Source: UMGS1370 sp046957575 (GTDB taxonomy: Bacteria > Bacillota > Clostridia > Lachnospirales > Lachnospiraceae). From it: a stretch of DNA of 64,000 nucleotides. The notes under the pieces were generated by a model, which saw nothing but the letters and a program-made list of their open reading frames with translations, made no database searches and had not been told where the DNA came from. The stretch lies in NCBI GenBank assembly GCA_046957575.1, contig JBKUOG010000001.1, positions 231,782 to 295,781 on the forward strand, read 5' to 3'. Below are positions 5,975 to 15,347 of this stretch, piece after piece; the stretch's first letter is position 1; every line of letters starts with the position of its first letter. The translations under genes were made by a program, and so were the position numbers.

Positions 5975-8392
5975 TTATTTCCAAACATTCTGCTTTAACC
6001 GCTCTCCGTCTGTCCAAAATTCAACTGCCCCTGATTCTGCCGTAATCCATATCTCAATTCCTCTTTCTTTTAGGCGTTCTATAGTTTCTTTATGAGGATG
6101 ACCGTAAGAATTTTCTCTTCCGCAGGAAATGACTGCCATTTGCAGGTTAAGCCCCTCTAAAAACCGGGGACTGCTGCTCTCTCTGGAGCCATGATGCCCT
6201 GCTTTTAACACGACCGTTTTCGGAATCTCTATTTTAGACAACATATCCTCTTCTCCCGAACTCCCCAAATCTCCTGTTAAAATCATGGAAAACGTTCCGT
6301 ACTCTGCACGCATTACCAGAGAGTGATCGTTTCTCTCCTCTATCAATTTCTGATCCTTTCCGGGAACTGCCGGATACAGACAGGTAAGTGAAAGTCCTTC
6401 CTTTCCTTCCCTTATCGAATCGTTCTGGCCAATGTAAAAGACCTGTCCATTTTGTGCTTTGGCTAACGCCTCCAATTCTTCGTAAATCTCCTGACCTTTT
6501 CCATGTGCCGGAAGCAGAAGGCAGGATACCTTTATGGTTTGTTCTTCCATTAGTGTTTTTAACCCGCTGATGTGATCGTTGTCTCCATGGCTGACAATGG
6601 CGTAGTTGATTTCTCCAATCGCTCTGCTCTCCAAAAAAGGAGTGAGAGTCCTTGTGCCCAGATTTTTCTGATCCGTACTGCCTCCATCCACTAAAATCAC
6701 TGTATCTCCAGACTGGAACACAATTCCGTCTCCCTGTCCCACATCTAAACACGTAATCGAAAGTCCCGAAGCCGGCTGATATTTTAATAAAAGAGGACCT
6801 GACAAAACTGCAGCAGCAAGCAATATCCACAAACGTCTGACAGACGTTCCTGCCGCATAGCGTCCGACCAGCAGGCACACATAGTACACAAGAATCTCTT
6901 CCCAGTCCGGCCTTCCCACCAGAAACTGATTGCCTGGCAGAGAAGATACCCATATGCTTAGGTCTTCATACAGGTCCAAAATCCGGTTGCCCGGCCAGAG
7001 GGCCGCTGCGCCGGCGGCCACCGCCCCACTCCCCAGCACAATCCCTGCAATCCCAAAATACAGTACATACGCCATTAACGGAATGACGATCAGATTCAGA
7101 AACATGCCGTACACAGGAATTTTAAAAAAATGAAAAGCCACAATCGGAAGGGTTGCCGCCTGAACAGCCAAGCTGACCGCCATCCCATCTTTCATACTTT
7201 TTCCCAGACCAGACAGACACCTTCCCAACCAGTCCTTTTTTGCTTTTTCTTTTGGTTTTTGCCTTTCTTTCTGTTTTTCCTTCTCTTTCCCTTTCCCGGA
7301 AATTCCCAAAAGGCAAATTCCCAAAACCGCGCCAAAGGATAACTGAAATCCACTTTGTAAAAGCTGATAGGGATATTCCCAGGAAATATATACTGCTGCC
7401 AGTCCCAGCGCAGTCAGAGGATCATAGGTTCTTCTGCATATATCTGCAAAAAATCCGCAGATCATCATAAAAACAGCCCGCTTTGCAGAACCGAAGGCCC
7501 CTATCAGTTCTCCATAAGAAAGTACCAGAACACAGGCGAGAACCGCTCCCACTTCTATGGATGCACCTGCTCTCTTTAGTCCCTTGTAAAATCCCATGCC
7601 TAAAATAGAAAGATGAAGGCCGCTGATCGCTAAAAGATGGGCGATACCGCTTTTCTGATACAGTTCCCTTATCTGGGGATCCAGACTTTTCTTTTCTCCC
7701 AGCAGGGCAGAGCGAAACAGTCCTGCTTCTTTTGTTGGACAGATCTCTCCCAAAAGAACGCTCCATTTTTTCCTGAGATGAAGCAGAAAATTTCGATAGG
7801 GAATGCTTTTTCTGTCAAGTACCCTGCATTTTTCACCTTGTATCTGTCCGGTGATTCCTCTGGAAAGCTGGTACAAACGGTAGTCAAACTCTCCTGGATT
7901 TCGCGCTCCTTCTATCGGACTTAAATATCCGGTTACAGATACACTCATGCCAATGCAGAGTTTCTCTTCCTCTTCCTTCTCTAATTCATCCATACGCACC
8001 GCAAGTCGCTCTGGTCCCGCTCTTCCATCCTCATCCCTTATATCTGTAATCCAAAACTCCCATCCGTTTTCGCTGGTTTCCAACTTATCCAGGCGGCCGG
8101 AGAGTGCGATCGGTCCGCTCCTTTCCAAAACCCATTTTTCCTGCCCATCCAAGCTGGAAATCTGTTTTTCTGCTGTCAAAAAGCCAAGCCCGACACCAGC
8201 CATTACAGCGCAAAAAGGCAGAAGCCTTTTTAAGCCTCTGCCTTTTGTTTGAAGAAACTGCACAGCAAACCACGCTGCCCCAAGGGCTGCCATAACAATG
8301 GACTGCGCCGTCATTCCTGCCATCTTCATCTGCAGAGCAAATACCTCTCCAAGTACGAACCCCGCTGCAATCACGAAAAATGGCCGTTTCAT
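5975..8392 (-). CDS. comEC: ComEC/Rec2-family DNA internalization protein
   Basis: This 805-residue polytopic membrane protein has the full ComEC layout. An N-terminal OB-like DUF4131 region is followed by the competence membrane core with AHLLAISGLHLSILGMGFY (about residues 255-275). The C-terminal metallo-beta-lactamase-like domain carries SHGDNDHISGL, LTGDLG and LKAGHHGS. In competent bacteria ComEC forms the channel for single-stranded DNA entry, and the C-terminal domain probably degrades the other strand. The start at 8392 lies two bases after the holA stop; longer starts would run into holA. Lys/Glu repeats between membrane segments (about residues 395-415) are unusual but do not break the frame. 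Confidence 0.93.
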   Translation of the reverse strand: MKRPFFVIAAGFVLGEVFALQMKMAGMTAQSIVMAALGAAWFAVQFLQTKGRGLKRLLPFCAVMAGVGLGFLTAEKQISSLDGQEKWVLERSGPIALSGRLDKLETSENGWEFWITDIRDEDGRAGPERLAVRMDELEKEEEEKLCIGMSVSVTGYLSPIEGARNPGEFDYRLYQLSRGITGQIQGEKCRVLDRKSIPYRNFLLHLRKKWSVLLGEICPTKEAGLFRSALLGEKKSLDPQIRELYQKSGIAHLLAISGLHLSILGMGFYKGLKRAGASIEVGAVLACVLVLSYGELIGAFGSAKRAVFMMICGFFADICRRTYDPLTALGLAAVYISWEYPYQLLQSGFQLSFGAVLGICLLGISGKGKEKEKQKERQKPKEKAKKDWLGRCLSGLGKSMKDGMAVSLAVQAATLPIVAFHFFKIPVYGMFLNLIVIPLMAYVLYFGIAGIVLGSGAVAAGAAALWPGNRILDLYEDLSIWVSSLPGNQFLVGRPDWEEILVYYVCLLVGRYAAGTSVRRLWILLAAAVLSGPLLLKYQPASGLSITCLDVGQGDGIVFQSGDTVILVDGGSTDQKNLGTRTLTPFLESRAIGEINYAIVSHGDNDHISGLKTLMEEQTIKVSCLLLPAHGKGQEIYEELEALAKAQNGQVFYIGQNDSIREGKEGLSLTCLYPAVPGKDQKLIEERNDHSLVMRAEYGTFSMILTGDLGSSGEEDMLSKIEIPKTVVLKAGHHGSRESSSPRFLEGLNLQMAVISCGRENSYGHPHKETIERLKERGIEIWITAESGAVEFWTDGERLKQNVWK

Positions 8393-8394
8393 AT

Positions 8395-9375
8395 TTATTT
8401 GTTCTTGTACTCCTTTGTCAATAACAATTCTACTGCCAGACGGTCCGAAAGCCGTCCTGTTTTTACATCTTCCTCCATCTGAACACACAATTCCACATAG
8501 GACAAAATCTGATTGTTTGAAAACGCCCTGGCCTGTGCCTGTATTTTTCCCACAATAAAGGGCTGAAGTTTCATTTTTCCTGCAATCGCGGATCGATCCA
8601 TACCTTTTCCCATCAGTTCTTTTACCTGCAAAATCTGGTTGAACTGCCTTGCAATCAGAAACAGAATCCGCATAGGCGGTTCTTTTAAGGTCAGCAGATC
8701 TTCATATAAGTCCATGGCTTTTCTGGTCTGTCCCGCTGCCAGAGCAGAGATCATATCAAAAATCTGATTGGCGGCCTGGGCAGTGCAGATATCTTCTACA
8801 TCCTGCTCAGTAATCACCTCCCGGCCCATGGTATAGCTGATCAGCTTTTCTAATTCCATCCGGATATTGTCCATATCATCCCCTGTTTTGCTCAAAAACA
8901 GATCCATGGTTCTCCCTGTGATCTTTCGCCCCTCTTTTGCCAGAATCCCGGCTGCCCACTTGGAAAGCTGGGATGCGTCCTGGTGGTTCAGTTCTGCCGC
9001 ATACCCTGTTTTTTTCACTGCCTTATACATCTTGCTCCGCTTGTCTACCTCAGACTCCACAAACAGCAGACAGGTGGTTTTGGGAACAGTAGGAAGGTAG
9101 GCAGCCAGTTCCTCAGCAGCGCTTTTAAAAAAACCGCTGTCCTCTATTACAATCAGCCTTTTTTCCGCAAAAAAGGGCATTGTCTCTGCCAGACCGATAA
9201 GCTCATTGACATTTATGCCTTTTCCTTCGTAATAGTTGTAATTCATCGTATCGCCGCCGGTAATTTTATCCTTTAAGCGATTTTTGTAACTTTTTTTTAA
9301 AAACCCTTCATCTCCGAACAGCAGATAAACGGTTTTAAACTTTCCTGATTTTAAGTCCTCGTTCAGTGTCTGCAC
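8395..9375 (-). CDS. holA: DNA polymerase III delta subunit
   Basis: This 326-residue clamp-loader subunit opens the beta sliding clamp. Family features are the N-terminal VYLLFGDEGFLKKSY, the NYNYYEG element, the ETMPFFAEKRLIVIED segment, and a C-terminal helical region with LIARQFNQILQVKEL and LLLTKEY. The start is a GTG at 9375 with GGGGGAG upstream, one base after the stop of the GerMN lipoprotein gene. It is followed immediately by comEC, an arrangement conserved in many Firmicutes (comEC-holA), usually with rpsT close by; here rpsT is about 6 kb away. Confidence 0.93.
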   Translation of the reverse strand: MQTLNEDLKSGKFKTVYLLFGDEGFLKKSYKNRLKDKITGGDTMNYNYYEGKGINVNELIGLAETMPFFAEKRLIVIEDSGFFKSAAEELAAYLPTVPKTTCLLFVESEVDKRSKMYKAVKKTGYAAELNHQDASQLSKWAAGILAKEGRKITGRTMDLFLSKTGDDMDNIRMELEKLISYTMGREVITEQDVEDICTAQAANQIFDMISALAAGQTRKAMDLYEDLLTLKEPPMRILFLIARQFNQILQVKELMGKGMDRSAIAGKMKLQPFIVGKIQAQARAFSNNQILSYVELCVQMEEDVKTGRLSDRLAVELLLTKEYKNK

Positions 9376-9376
9376 C

Positions 9377-10318
9377 TTACTCCCCCTGCTGCTCTTCTTT
9401 CATAATATAATCCATGTTCTGTTCAAACAGCCGATTCAAAGGAAATACCTCTTTTAATAAGCTGTCGCTGGCCCCATTGACCAGGATTTGAACCCTGTTG
9501 ACATCTGTATTTTCCACCAGACTGTTGACAATAGAATACACAGGAATGTATTCTTTTACATTCAGAGAATTTTTCAGGAAGCTGCTGTCAAAATTTACAT
9601 AGCAGATATTATCATTTGTGGAAATATTTAGAAGCTTTGTCTCTGGCGGCAATGTAGGCATTAACCCTTCCTGCTCAGGCCCAAAGATAAGTTCCTCGAT
9701 TACCAGCCGTTCCAGCGAGGTGTTAATGCTGTGAATCACCTGCCGTTTTTCCGCCCGCAGCACATTTCCGCTTTCATCTGTAAAATACAGGGTGAGTTCT
9801 GATTCTTCAAATCCGTTGACATCGCTGATGCTCTCTATAAAGTCTGTGGCGCACATCATCCCCACCGGATTTCCTCTGGCATCCACAATGGGCTGATCTC
9901 CGCTGTAAATATTAATATATTCAATTCCCGGAATCTGGGTAAACAGTTTGGCTAAAGCTGCCCTGCATAAAATCTCCCTGGTAGGGTCCATCAGCATATA
10001 ATTAGGATCAAAATAGAGATATAAAACTGTTTCATCCAGTACATAACGCTGCAGGGAAACCTTTTCCCCAAGTGCCGTCTGGCCGTCAAAATCTGCCGGA
10101 ACCTGTCCAAACTGCTGCATCATCTCCTCAATCAGAGCCTTTGTATCACCTTGCTGTGCTGTGGGATGGTACTCCATAGGGACCAGTTTGGTTCCGGAAG
10201 TATTGAGATAGTAAATCTGATAAATCCCTTCCTGAGAGGGTTCCTTTTGTCTCTTGCCGCATCCTCCCAGAAAAAGCAGCAGAGACAAACAGACAGCCCA
10301 CATCCATATCCTTTTCAT
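9377..10318 (-). CDS. GerMN-domain lipoprotein
   Basis: This 313-residue secreted lipoprotein has the signal peptide and lipobox LLFLGGCG, with the lipidated Cys near residue 20. Two GerMN-type repeats follow: one around residues 40-160 with VLDETVLYLYFDPNYM, and one around 185-300 with NDNICYVNFDSSFLKN. GerMN domains occur in the germination protein GerM and in LpqB, the partner lipoprotein of the MtrAB two-component system. Here it directly follows a histidine kinase gene, echoing the MtrB-LpqB pairing, which suggests it modulates that kinase at the membrane surface. The ATG at 10318 has GGGAGGTG. Confidence 0.85.
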   Translation of the reverse strand: MKRIWMWAVCLSLLLFLGGCGKRQKEPSQEGIYQIYYLNTSGTKLVPMEYHPTAQQGDTKALIEEMMQQFGQVPADFDGQTALGEKVSLQRYVLDETVLYLYFDPNYMLMDPTREILCRAALAKLFTQIPGIEYINIYSGDQPIVDARGNPVGMMCATDFIESISDVNGFEESELTLYFTDESGNVLRAEKRQVIHSINTSLERLVIEELIFGPEQEGLMPTLPPETKLLNISTNDNICYVNFDSSFLKNSLNVKEYIPVYSIVNSLVENTDVNRVQILVNGASDSLLKEVFPLNRLFEQNMDYIMKEEQQGE

Positions 10319-10335
10319 CTTACACCTCCCATCTT

Positions 10336-11784
10336 TCATTGGATATAAGTTAAAGGAATCCGAACAGAAAAGGTAGTTCCCTCTCCCTCTTTGCTTTCTA
10401 CTTTTATGATTCCCTGATGCATCAAAATCACATTTTTGGTAATAGAAAGTCCCAGCCCTGTGCCGCCGGTCTCTCTGGAACGCGCTTTATCCACCCGGTA
10501 AAAACGCTCAAAAATAAGTTCCTGAAATTCTTCCGGAATCCCAATGCCAAAGTCGGATACTTTGATGTAAAAATACTTGTGGTCTGCGTCCAGAATTACC
10601 CTGACCCAGCCGTCTTCTACATTGTATTTCACTGCGTTTTCCACCAGATTGTTGAGCGCCAGCGAGAGCTTTACTTCATCTACTTCAGCCGTCACTTCCC
10701 GGATGCTTTCCAGTATCAGTTCGATATTTCGCTTCTGAGCAATGGGGCGGATCCGCTTTAAAATCAGGCCCAGCAGGTCATTGATGCTCACCTGGGAAAT
10801 ATTCATATCCGCCGCTGATTTATTCATCTTGACCAGAGAGAGCAGGTCGTCGATAATCTTGCTTTCCCTGTCAATCTCATCCGAAATATCCTGCATAAAC
10901 TCCTGATACAGTTCTACTGGAACCTCTTCCATGCTCATCAGCGAATCTGCCAGTACCCGAATGGATGTAATAGGGGTTTTTAGTTCGTGGGAAACATTAG
11001 ATACAAATTCCTGTCTGGATTTGTCCACTGCTTTTAATTTTCGCATGGTCCGGCTGATTGCATCGGAAATCCTTTGGGTCTCCAGATACGTCCCTTCCTC
11101 AATCTCTGTATCCAAATCTCCCTCTGCTGCCTTTTCCAGCATTCTCGCCAGATTCCGGAATGGCTCCAGCAAAAATCTTGCCATGGCAGCTGCTGTAACT
11201 GCAAGAATCAAAATAGCAATCAGATCAAAGAAACGGGATTTTTCTTTGATGGAATCCTTTACTGAGTTGAGACTTTCTGTAGAAGCGGTCACCATCATGA
11301 CCCCGTCGATTTTCTTTTCCGACATGTCATGGTAAATGGGAACGGTCTGCACAAAATAGTTTTTTTCCTCATTATAGACATTGCTCATCTCTCCCTGAAA
11401 GCAGAGGATAATCTCTTCTGCAATGTTTAACCGGCCTTCTGCAAGTCCAAAGGTATCCTTCACAATGCGGTAGCTTTTATCCACAATGACAATCCGGCCA
11501 TTGAAAATATCAGCCGCAACTTCCATTTCCATATTTAGTTTTATGTCCTGGTATTCCGGAGAAAAATAACCGGCTCTGGTCATCTTGCTGCTAATAATTT
11601 TGCACTGATTGAGCACCTCGGCCCGCCTGTTGTCAATCTGGCTCTGGCGGACTGTTCCTGACAAAAAAATCCCCTGAAGAAGGATTGGAAAAATCCCTAC
11701 CGCCAAAATAATCAGCACAAACGGAACTGCCACACTGAATGTAGGCGGCCAGGATGTTTTCTGCTTTTTTATCCATCCAATCAT
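10336..11784 (-). CDS. Sensor histidine kinase (PhoR/ResE-like) without adjacent response regulator
   Basis: This 482-residue transmembrane kinase starts with a membrane segment (about residues 13-38) and an extracellular sensor of about 150 residues. Then come a second membrane segment (about 180-200), a HAMP linker and a HisKA box with FVSNVSHELKTPITS carrying the phospho-acceptor His. The ATPase domain follows with NLVENAVKYN, DFGIGIPEEF and GGTGLGLS. The start at 11784 has AAGGATAAAG. A response regulator would be expected beside it, but the upstream gene is degV and the downstream gene is a GerMN lipoprotein, so the partner is elsewhere in the genome. Confidence 0.92.
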   Translation of the reverse strand: MIGWIKKQKTSWPPTFSVAVPFVLIILAVGIFPILLQGIFLSGTVRQSQIDNRRAEVLNQCKIISSKMTRAGYFSPEYQDIKLNMEMEVAADIFNGRIVIVDKSYRIVKDTFGLAEGRLNIAEEIILCFQGEMSNVYNEEKNYFVQTVPIYHDMSEKKIDGVMMVTASTESLNSVKDSIKEKSRFFDLIAILILAVTAAAMARFLLEPFRNLARMLEKAAEGDLDTEIEEGTYLETQRISDAISRTMRKLKAVDKSRQEFVSNVSHELKTPITSIRVLADSLMSMEEVPVELYQEFMQDISDEIDRESKIIDDLLSLVKMNKSAADMNISQVSINDLLGLILKRIRPIAQKRNIELILESIREVTAEVDEVKLSLALNNLVENAVKYNVEDGWVRVILDADHKYFYIKVSDFGIGIPEEFQELIFERFYRVDKARSRETGGTGLGLSITKNVILMHQGIIKVESKEGEGTTFSVRIPLTYIQ

Positions 11785-11803
11785 CTTTATCCTTTCATCA
11801 GGC

Positions 11804-12667
11804 TCAAATGTCCAGCATCTTTGTACAGGCGACTGCAAATGCCCCTGGTCCGATGTGACAGGCGACGCTTAAAGAAAGAGAATCCATATGAATTGGAGCT
11901 TGCGGATACAGGGTTTCCAGTTCTTTTTTTAATTCCTCTGCTATCTCCTGGTTCGCTGTATGGGCAACCTGCAAATGCATATGCTTTGCATCCTTATCTC
12001 CCAGACGTACATCCAGCTCTTTGGCCAGGGCTGACAGCATGGTGGTTTTTGCCTGCTTTGCCGTTCTTGCCTTGGAGAATGCATCCAGCTTTCCTCCCTC
12101 AATAATGAGAACCGGCTTAATGCGCAAAAGAGTGCCGAGGGCAGCGGCAGCCGGGGTGATTCGCCCGCCTTTCTTTAAATACTTTAAGGTATCTACAGTA
12201 ATAAAGATTACGCTGTCCGCCTTTGTCTCTTCCAGTTTCTTTTTAATCTCTCCGGCAGTATAACCCTTTTGGGCCATCTTTTGGGCATCCAGGACAGACT
12301 GATACTGGGTAACTGAAATTCTCTGGTTATCCACTACCTGAACTTTCCCATCAAACTCTTCTGCCAGCATCATGGCCGTCTGGCAGGAGCCGGAAAGGGA
12401 ACTGGACATGGGAATGTGGACAATCTCATCATATTCCTTTAAAAGATCGCTCCACAAATTCATCACTTCTTCCGGTGAAGGCTGAGAAGTGGAAATATTG
12501 GCATCTTTTTTTAATTCCTCGTAAAACTGTTCCTGTGTCAGCGTAATATCTTCATAATAGGTTTTATCATTAATCATAAATGGCATGGGAATCACTGAAA
12601 CCCCTAACTCCTTTGCCTGATTTTGCGTAATTCCGCTGTTGCTGTCTGTAACAATCGCTATTTTCAT
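11804..12667 (-). CDS. DegV-family fatty-acid-binding protein
   Basis: The protein has 287 residues and the DegV fold. It shows the N-terminal KIAIVTDSNSGIT, the ISTSQPSPEEV segment, HIPMSSSLSGSCQTA, which supplies the Ser/Thr contacts to the fatty-acid carboxylate, and the C-terminal CHIGPGAFAVACT. Family members (FakB) present fatty acids to the FakA kinase for phosphorylation and phospholipid synthesis. No fakA gene is in the window. It lies between an ABC exporter gene and a histidine kinase gene, with short gaps on both sides, so it is probably part of the same transcript. Confidence 0.92.
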   Translation of the reverse strand: MKIAIVTDSNSGITQNQAKELGVSVIPMPFMINDKTYYEDITLTQEQFYEELKKDANISTSQPSPEEVMNLWSDLLKEYDEIVHIPMSSSLSGSCQTAMMLAEEFDGKVQVVDNQRISVTQYQSVLDAQKMAQKGYTAGEIKKKLEETKADSVIFITVDTLKYLKKGGRITPAAAALGTLLRIKPVLIIEGGKLDAFSKARTAKQAKTTMLSALAKELDVRLGDKDAKHMHLQVAHTANQEIAEELKKELETLYPQAPIHMDSLSLSVACHIGPGAFAVACTKMLDI

Positions 12668-12680
12668 GTCTATTCTCTCC

Positions 12681-14432
12681 TTATGATCCATTCATTCCGT
12701 TGGCGGATGTATAAAGCTGATAATACATTCCTTTTTCCTGCATTAATTTGTCATGGCTGCCTTCTTCTACAATATGGTTGCCGGACAAAACTAAAATCCG
12801 ATCCGCATTCCGAATCGTAGAAAGCCTGTGGGCAATGGTCAAAGTCGTCCTGCCCTCTGCCAGCTTGTCAAGCGACTGAGAGACCAAATGCTCGCTCTCA
12901 TTGTCCAGCGCAGAAGTCGCCTCATCCAAAATCAAAACCGATGGGTTTTTTAAAAATACTCTGGCAATGCTGATTCTCTGTTTCTGTCCTCCTGACAGCT
13001 TCACGCCCCGCTCGCCCACATAGGTGTCATAGCCGTCTTTTAGCCCCATAATAAACTCATGAGCTCCCGCCAGCCTGGCAGCCTTTATCACTTCTTCTCT
13101 GGCGGCTCCCGGTTTTCCATAGGCAATGTTTTCCGCCACTGTGCCGGAAAACAGATACACGTCCTGCTGAACTACACCAATGCTGGAGCGCAGGCTCCTC
13201 AAAGTCACCTGGCGGATATCCTGTCCATCAATGGAAATGGTTCCGTCTGTGGTGTCGTAAAATCTGGGAATCAAATTGCAGAGCGTGGTCTTTCCTCCAC
13301 CGGAAGGCCCTACTAACGCTACTTTTTCTCCCTTTCGGATGGTCAGATTAATGTTGTCCAAAACCTTATTGTGGTCATCCGGGTACTCAAAACTTACATG
13401 GTCAAAGCGGATTTCTCCTTTTACCTCATTAAGAGATTTTGCGTTTGGCTCATCAAAGATATCAATCTCTGCATCCATAATTTCCACGAACCGCTCCACT
13501 CCTGTGATTCCTCTCTGGAACTGCTCTGCAAACTCAATGATCCGGCGGATGGTTGCCAAAAGAGTGGTGACATACAGTGTATACGCTACCAAATCTCCTG
13601 GAACAATCAGCCCCTTTACCATGAAAATACCGCCTGCCAAAATAACCACCAGATACATAATCCCGTCAAAAACCCGGACTGTATCCTGGAAAGACGCCAT
13701 ATAAAAGTATGTGGATTTTTTGATATCCAAAAAATTCAGATTATCTTTTTGAAATTTCTCAATCTCCATCTCTTCATTGGCAAAGGCGCGCACCACCCGG
13801 TTGCCCAGCAGACTGTCCTCAATCCTTGCATTTAACTCGCCCACATGAACCCGCTGCTGCTTAAACGCCTTCCTCACCCGCAGATTAAAGTAAGAACAGG
13901 ATACGGTCATGATCGGAATAAAGATAAAAATAATCACTGTAAGCAGCAGATTAATCTGGGACAAAATCAGAAAGGATACTGCAATTTTTACAAATGCAAT
14001 AAAAAATTCTTCCGGACAGTGGTGGGAAAATTCTGTAATATCAAATAAATCACTGGTGATCCGGGACATAATCTGTCCCACTTTCGTATTGCTGTAATAG
14101 CTGTCCGACAGTTTCTGAAGGTGGCAAAATGCATCTTTCCTCATGTCTGTCTCAATCTTTGCTCCCATAATATGGCCGGTATAAGCCATATAAAAGTAAG
14201 CCAGGGCATCAATCACTCTTAACACCAAATAGAAAAGAGCGGCTTTTCCCACCACTCCTGCTGTCAGGGAAGCCAGATCCCGCATCCCCTCATTGGTGAT
14301 ATAGCGCAGAATCAATGGAAATACCATCTCACACACTGTCGTTAAAGATGCGCAAAACAGATCCATTGCCAGAATGCCCACGTATTTCCGGTAATACGGA
14401 ATAAAACGTTTTAAAAGTGTTGTAGTCTTCAT
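12681..14432 (-). CDS. ABC-type multidrug/lipid exporter, fused permease and ATPase
   Basis: This 583-residue half-transporter has six membrane segments in the first 310 residues, followed by an ATPase domain. The ATPase has Walker A GPSGGGKTT, Q-loop VVQQDVYLF, signature LSGGQKQR, Walker B VLILDEATSALD and the H-loop AHRLST. Such proteins (MsbA/BmrA-like) work as homodimers exporting lipids or drugs. The gene leads a run with degV, the kinase, the lipoprotein, holA and comEC, with no terminator visible between them. It is divergent from the zinc-ribbon gene. The substrate is not predictable. Confidence 0.92.
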   Translation of the reverse strand: MKTTTLLKRFIPYYRKYVGILAMDLFCASLTTVCEMVFPLILRYITNEGMRDLASLTAGVVGKAALFYLVLRVIDALAYFYMAYTGHIMGAKIETDMRKDAFCHLQKLSDSYYSNTKVGQIMSRITSDLFDITEFSHHCPEEFFIAFVKIAVSFLILSQINLLLTVIIFIFIPIMTVSCSYFNLRVRKAFKQQRVHVGELNARIEDSLLGNRVVRAFANEEMEIEKFQKDNLNFLDIKKSTYFYMASFQDTVRVFDGIMYLVVILAGGIFMVKGLIVPGDLVAYTLYVTTLLATIRRIIEFAEQFQRGITGVERFVEIMDAEIDIFDEPNAKSLNEVKGEIRFDHVSFEYPDDHNKVLDNINLTIRKGEKVALVGPSGGGKTTLCNLIPRFYDTTDGTISIDGQDIRQVTLRSLRSSIGVVQQDVYLFSGTVAENIAYGKPGAAREEVIKAARLAGAHEFIMGLKDGYDTYVGERGVKLSGGQKQRISIARVFLKNPSVLILDEATSALDNESEHLVSQSLDKLAEGRTTLTIAHRLSTIRNADRILVLSGNHIVEEGSHDKLMQEKGMYYQLYTSANGMNGS

Positions 14433-14530
14433 ACTTTTTCCTCTTTTAATGGTCTAATTATCTATATTTTATCATATATTTGCCAAACCGAACAGTCCTA
14501 ATTTTGTTCTTTCCAATCAGAAATCCCTGC

Positions 14531-14559
14531 TGGACGAAATCCCAGATCTCCTTTATAAT
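14531..14559 (+). promoter_or_regulatory. Candidate promoter for the zinc-ribbon gene
   Basis: TGGACG (14531-14536) and TATAAT (14554-14559) have a 17-bp spacer, with a leader of about 45 nt before the AAGGAG site. The -35 is imperfect. Confidence 0.55.
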
Positions 14560-14612
14560 ACTATCAGAGTTGAGCGCCATTACCGAATATGATTGAAAAA
14601 GGAGAATCTATT

Positions 14613-15308
14613 ATGCCCTACTGTCCGAAATGTGATATGGAGTTTGTGAAAGAAATTACCGTCTGCAGCGACTGCGGCGGCCCTTTATATGAATCAGAAG
14701 AAGCTTACAAAACTGCAAAAAGAGAAGAAATGGCTAAACAGATGGAATCTTTTAAATCCATGATGGAAGCAGCGTCCGATGATGACTCCTCCCAGGATGA
14801 GTCGGATCCTTCTAACAGTCCGGCAGAGTTGGCTAAAAAAGCCTATGTCCATCCCGGTGTTTATGTAGATGCCACCCAGAAATACGAAGACATGAAATCC
14901 TCCGCCTCTGCTTTTTATCTGGTAGGCGGTCTCTGTGCTGCAGGAGCAGTTCTTTCCTGGTTCAACATTTTCCCCCTTCCTGTTGTGGCAAAACTGGCTC
15001 TGACCCTGCTTGCTGCCGGATCTCTGGCCATTGCTGTAAAGGCATCTTGCTCTGCAAAAGCATTTCTTCCTGAAGTTTCAAAGGAAAAGGAAAAAACCCA
15101 TTCCATCATTCAGTGGTTTACAGATACATATACTGCTCAGGAGCTGGACAATGCCTTAGGTGAAGTAGCGTCTATGCTGTCACCTGAAGAATTAAGCTTA
15201 AAGCGCTATGAACTGATCCAGGATTACCTGATTACCCATCACGATCTTCCTGATCAGACTTATGTAGATGCGCTTTCTGAAGAGATTTACGGAAAATTAT
15301 ATGATTAA
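14613..15308 (+). CDS. Zinc-ribbon membrane protein of unknown function
   Basis: This 231-residue protein opens with a four-cysteine zinc ribbon (YCPKC, then CSDCGG; residues 3-22). An acidic, Ser/Asp-rich linker follows, then two closely spaced hydrophobic segments (about residues 100-145), then a soluble helical tail. The ATG at 14613 has AAAAAGGAG seven bases upstream and puts the first Cys pair at residues 4 and 7. Proteins of this build are widespread in clostridia as uncharacterised, probably membrane-associated factors. It stands alone between divergent and convergent neighbours, so context gives no role. Confidence 0.75.
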   Translation: MPYCPKCDMEFVKEITVCSDCGGPLYESEEAYKTAKREEMAKQMESFKSMMEAASDDDSSQDESDPSNSPAELAKKAYVHPGVYVDATQKYEDMKSSASAFYLVGGLCAAGAVLSWFNIFPLPVVAKLALTLLAAGSLAIAVKASCSAKAFLPEVSKEKEKTHSIIQWFTDTYTAQELDNALGEVASMLSPEELSLKRYELIQDYLITHHDLPDQTYVDALSEEIYGKLYD

Positions 15309-15315
15309 GAACAGC

Positions 15316-15341
15316 GAAGCGGCCCCCTCTCTGGCCGCTTC
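15316..15341. terminator. Bidirectional terminator between convergent genes
   Basis: GAAGCGGCC pairs with GGCCGCTTC around an 8-nt loop. It lies between the zinc-ribbon stop codon and the stop codon of the sugar kinase gene, and the T-run is weak on both sides. Confidence 0.65.
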
Positions 15342-15347
15342 TATTTC

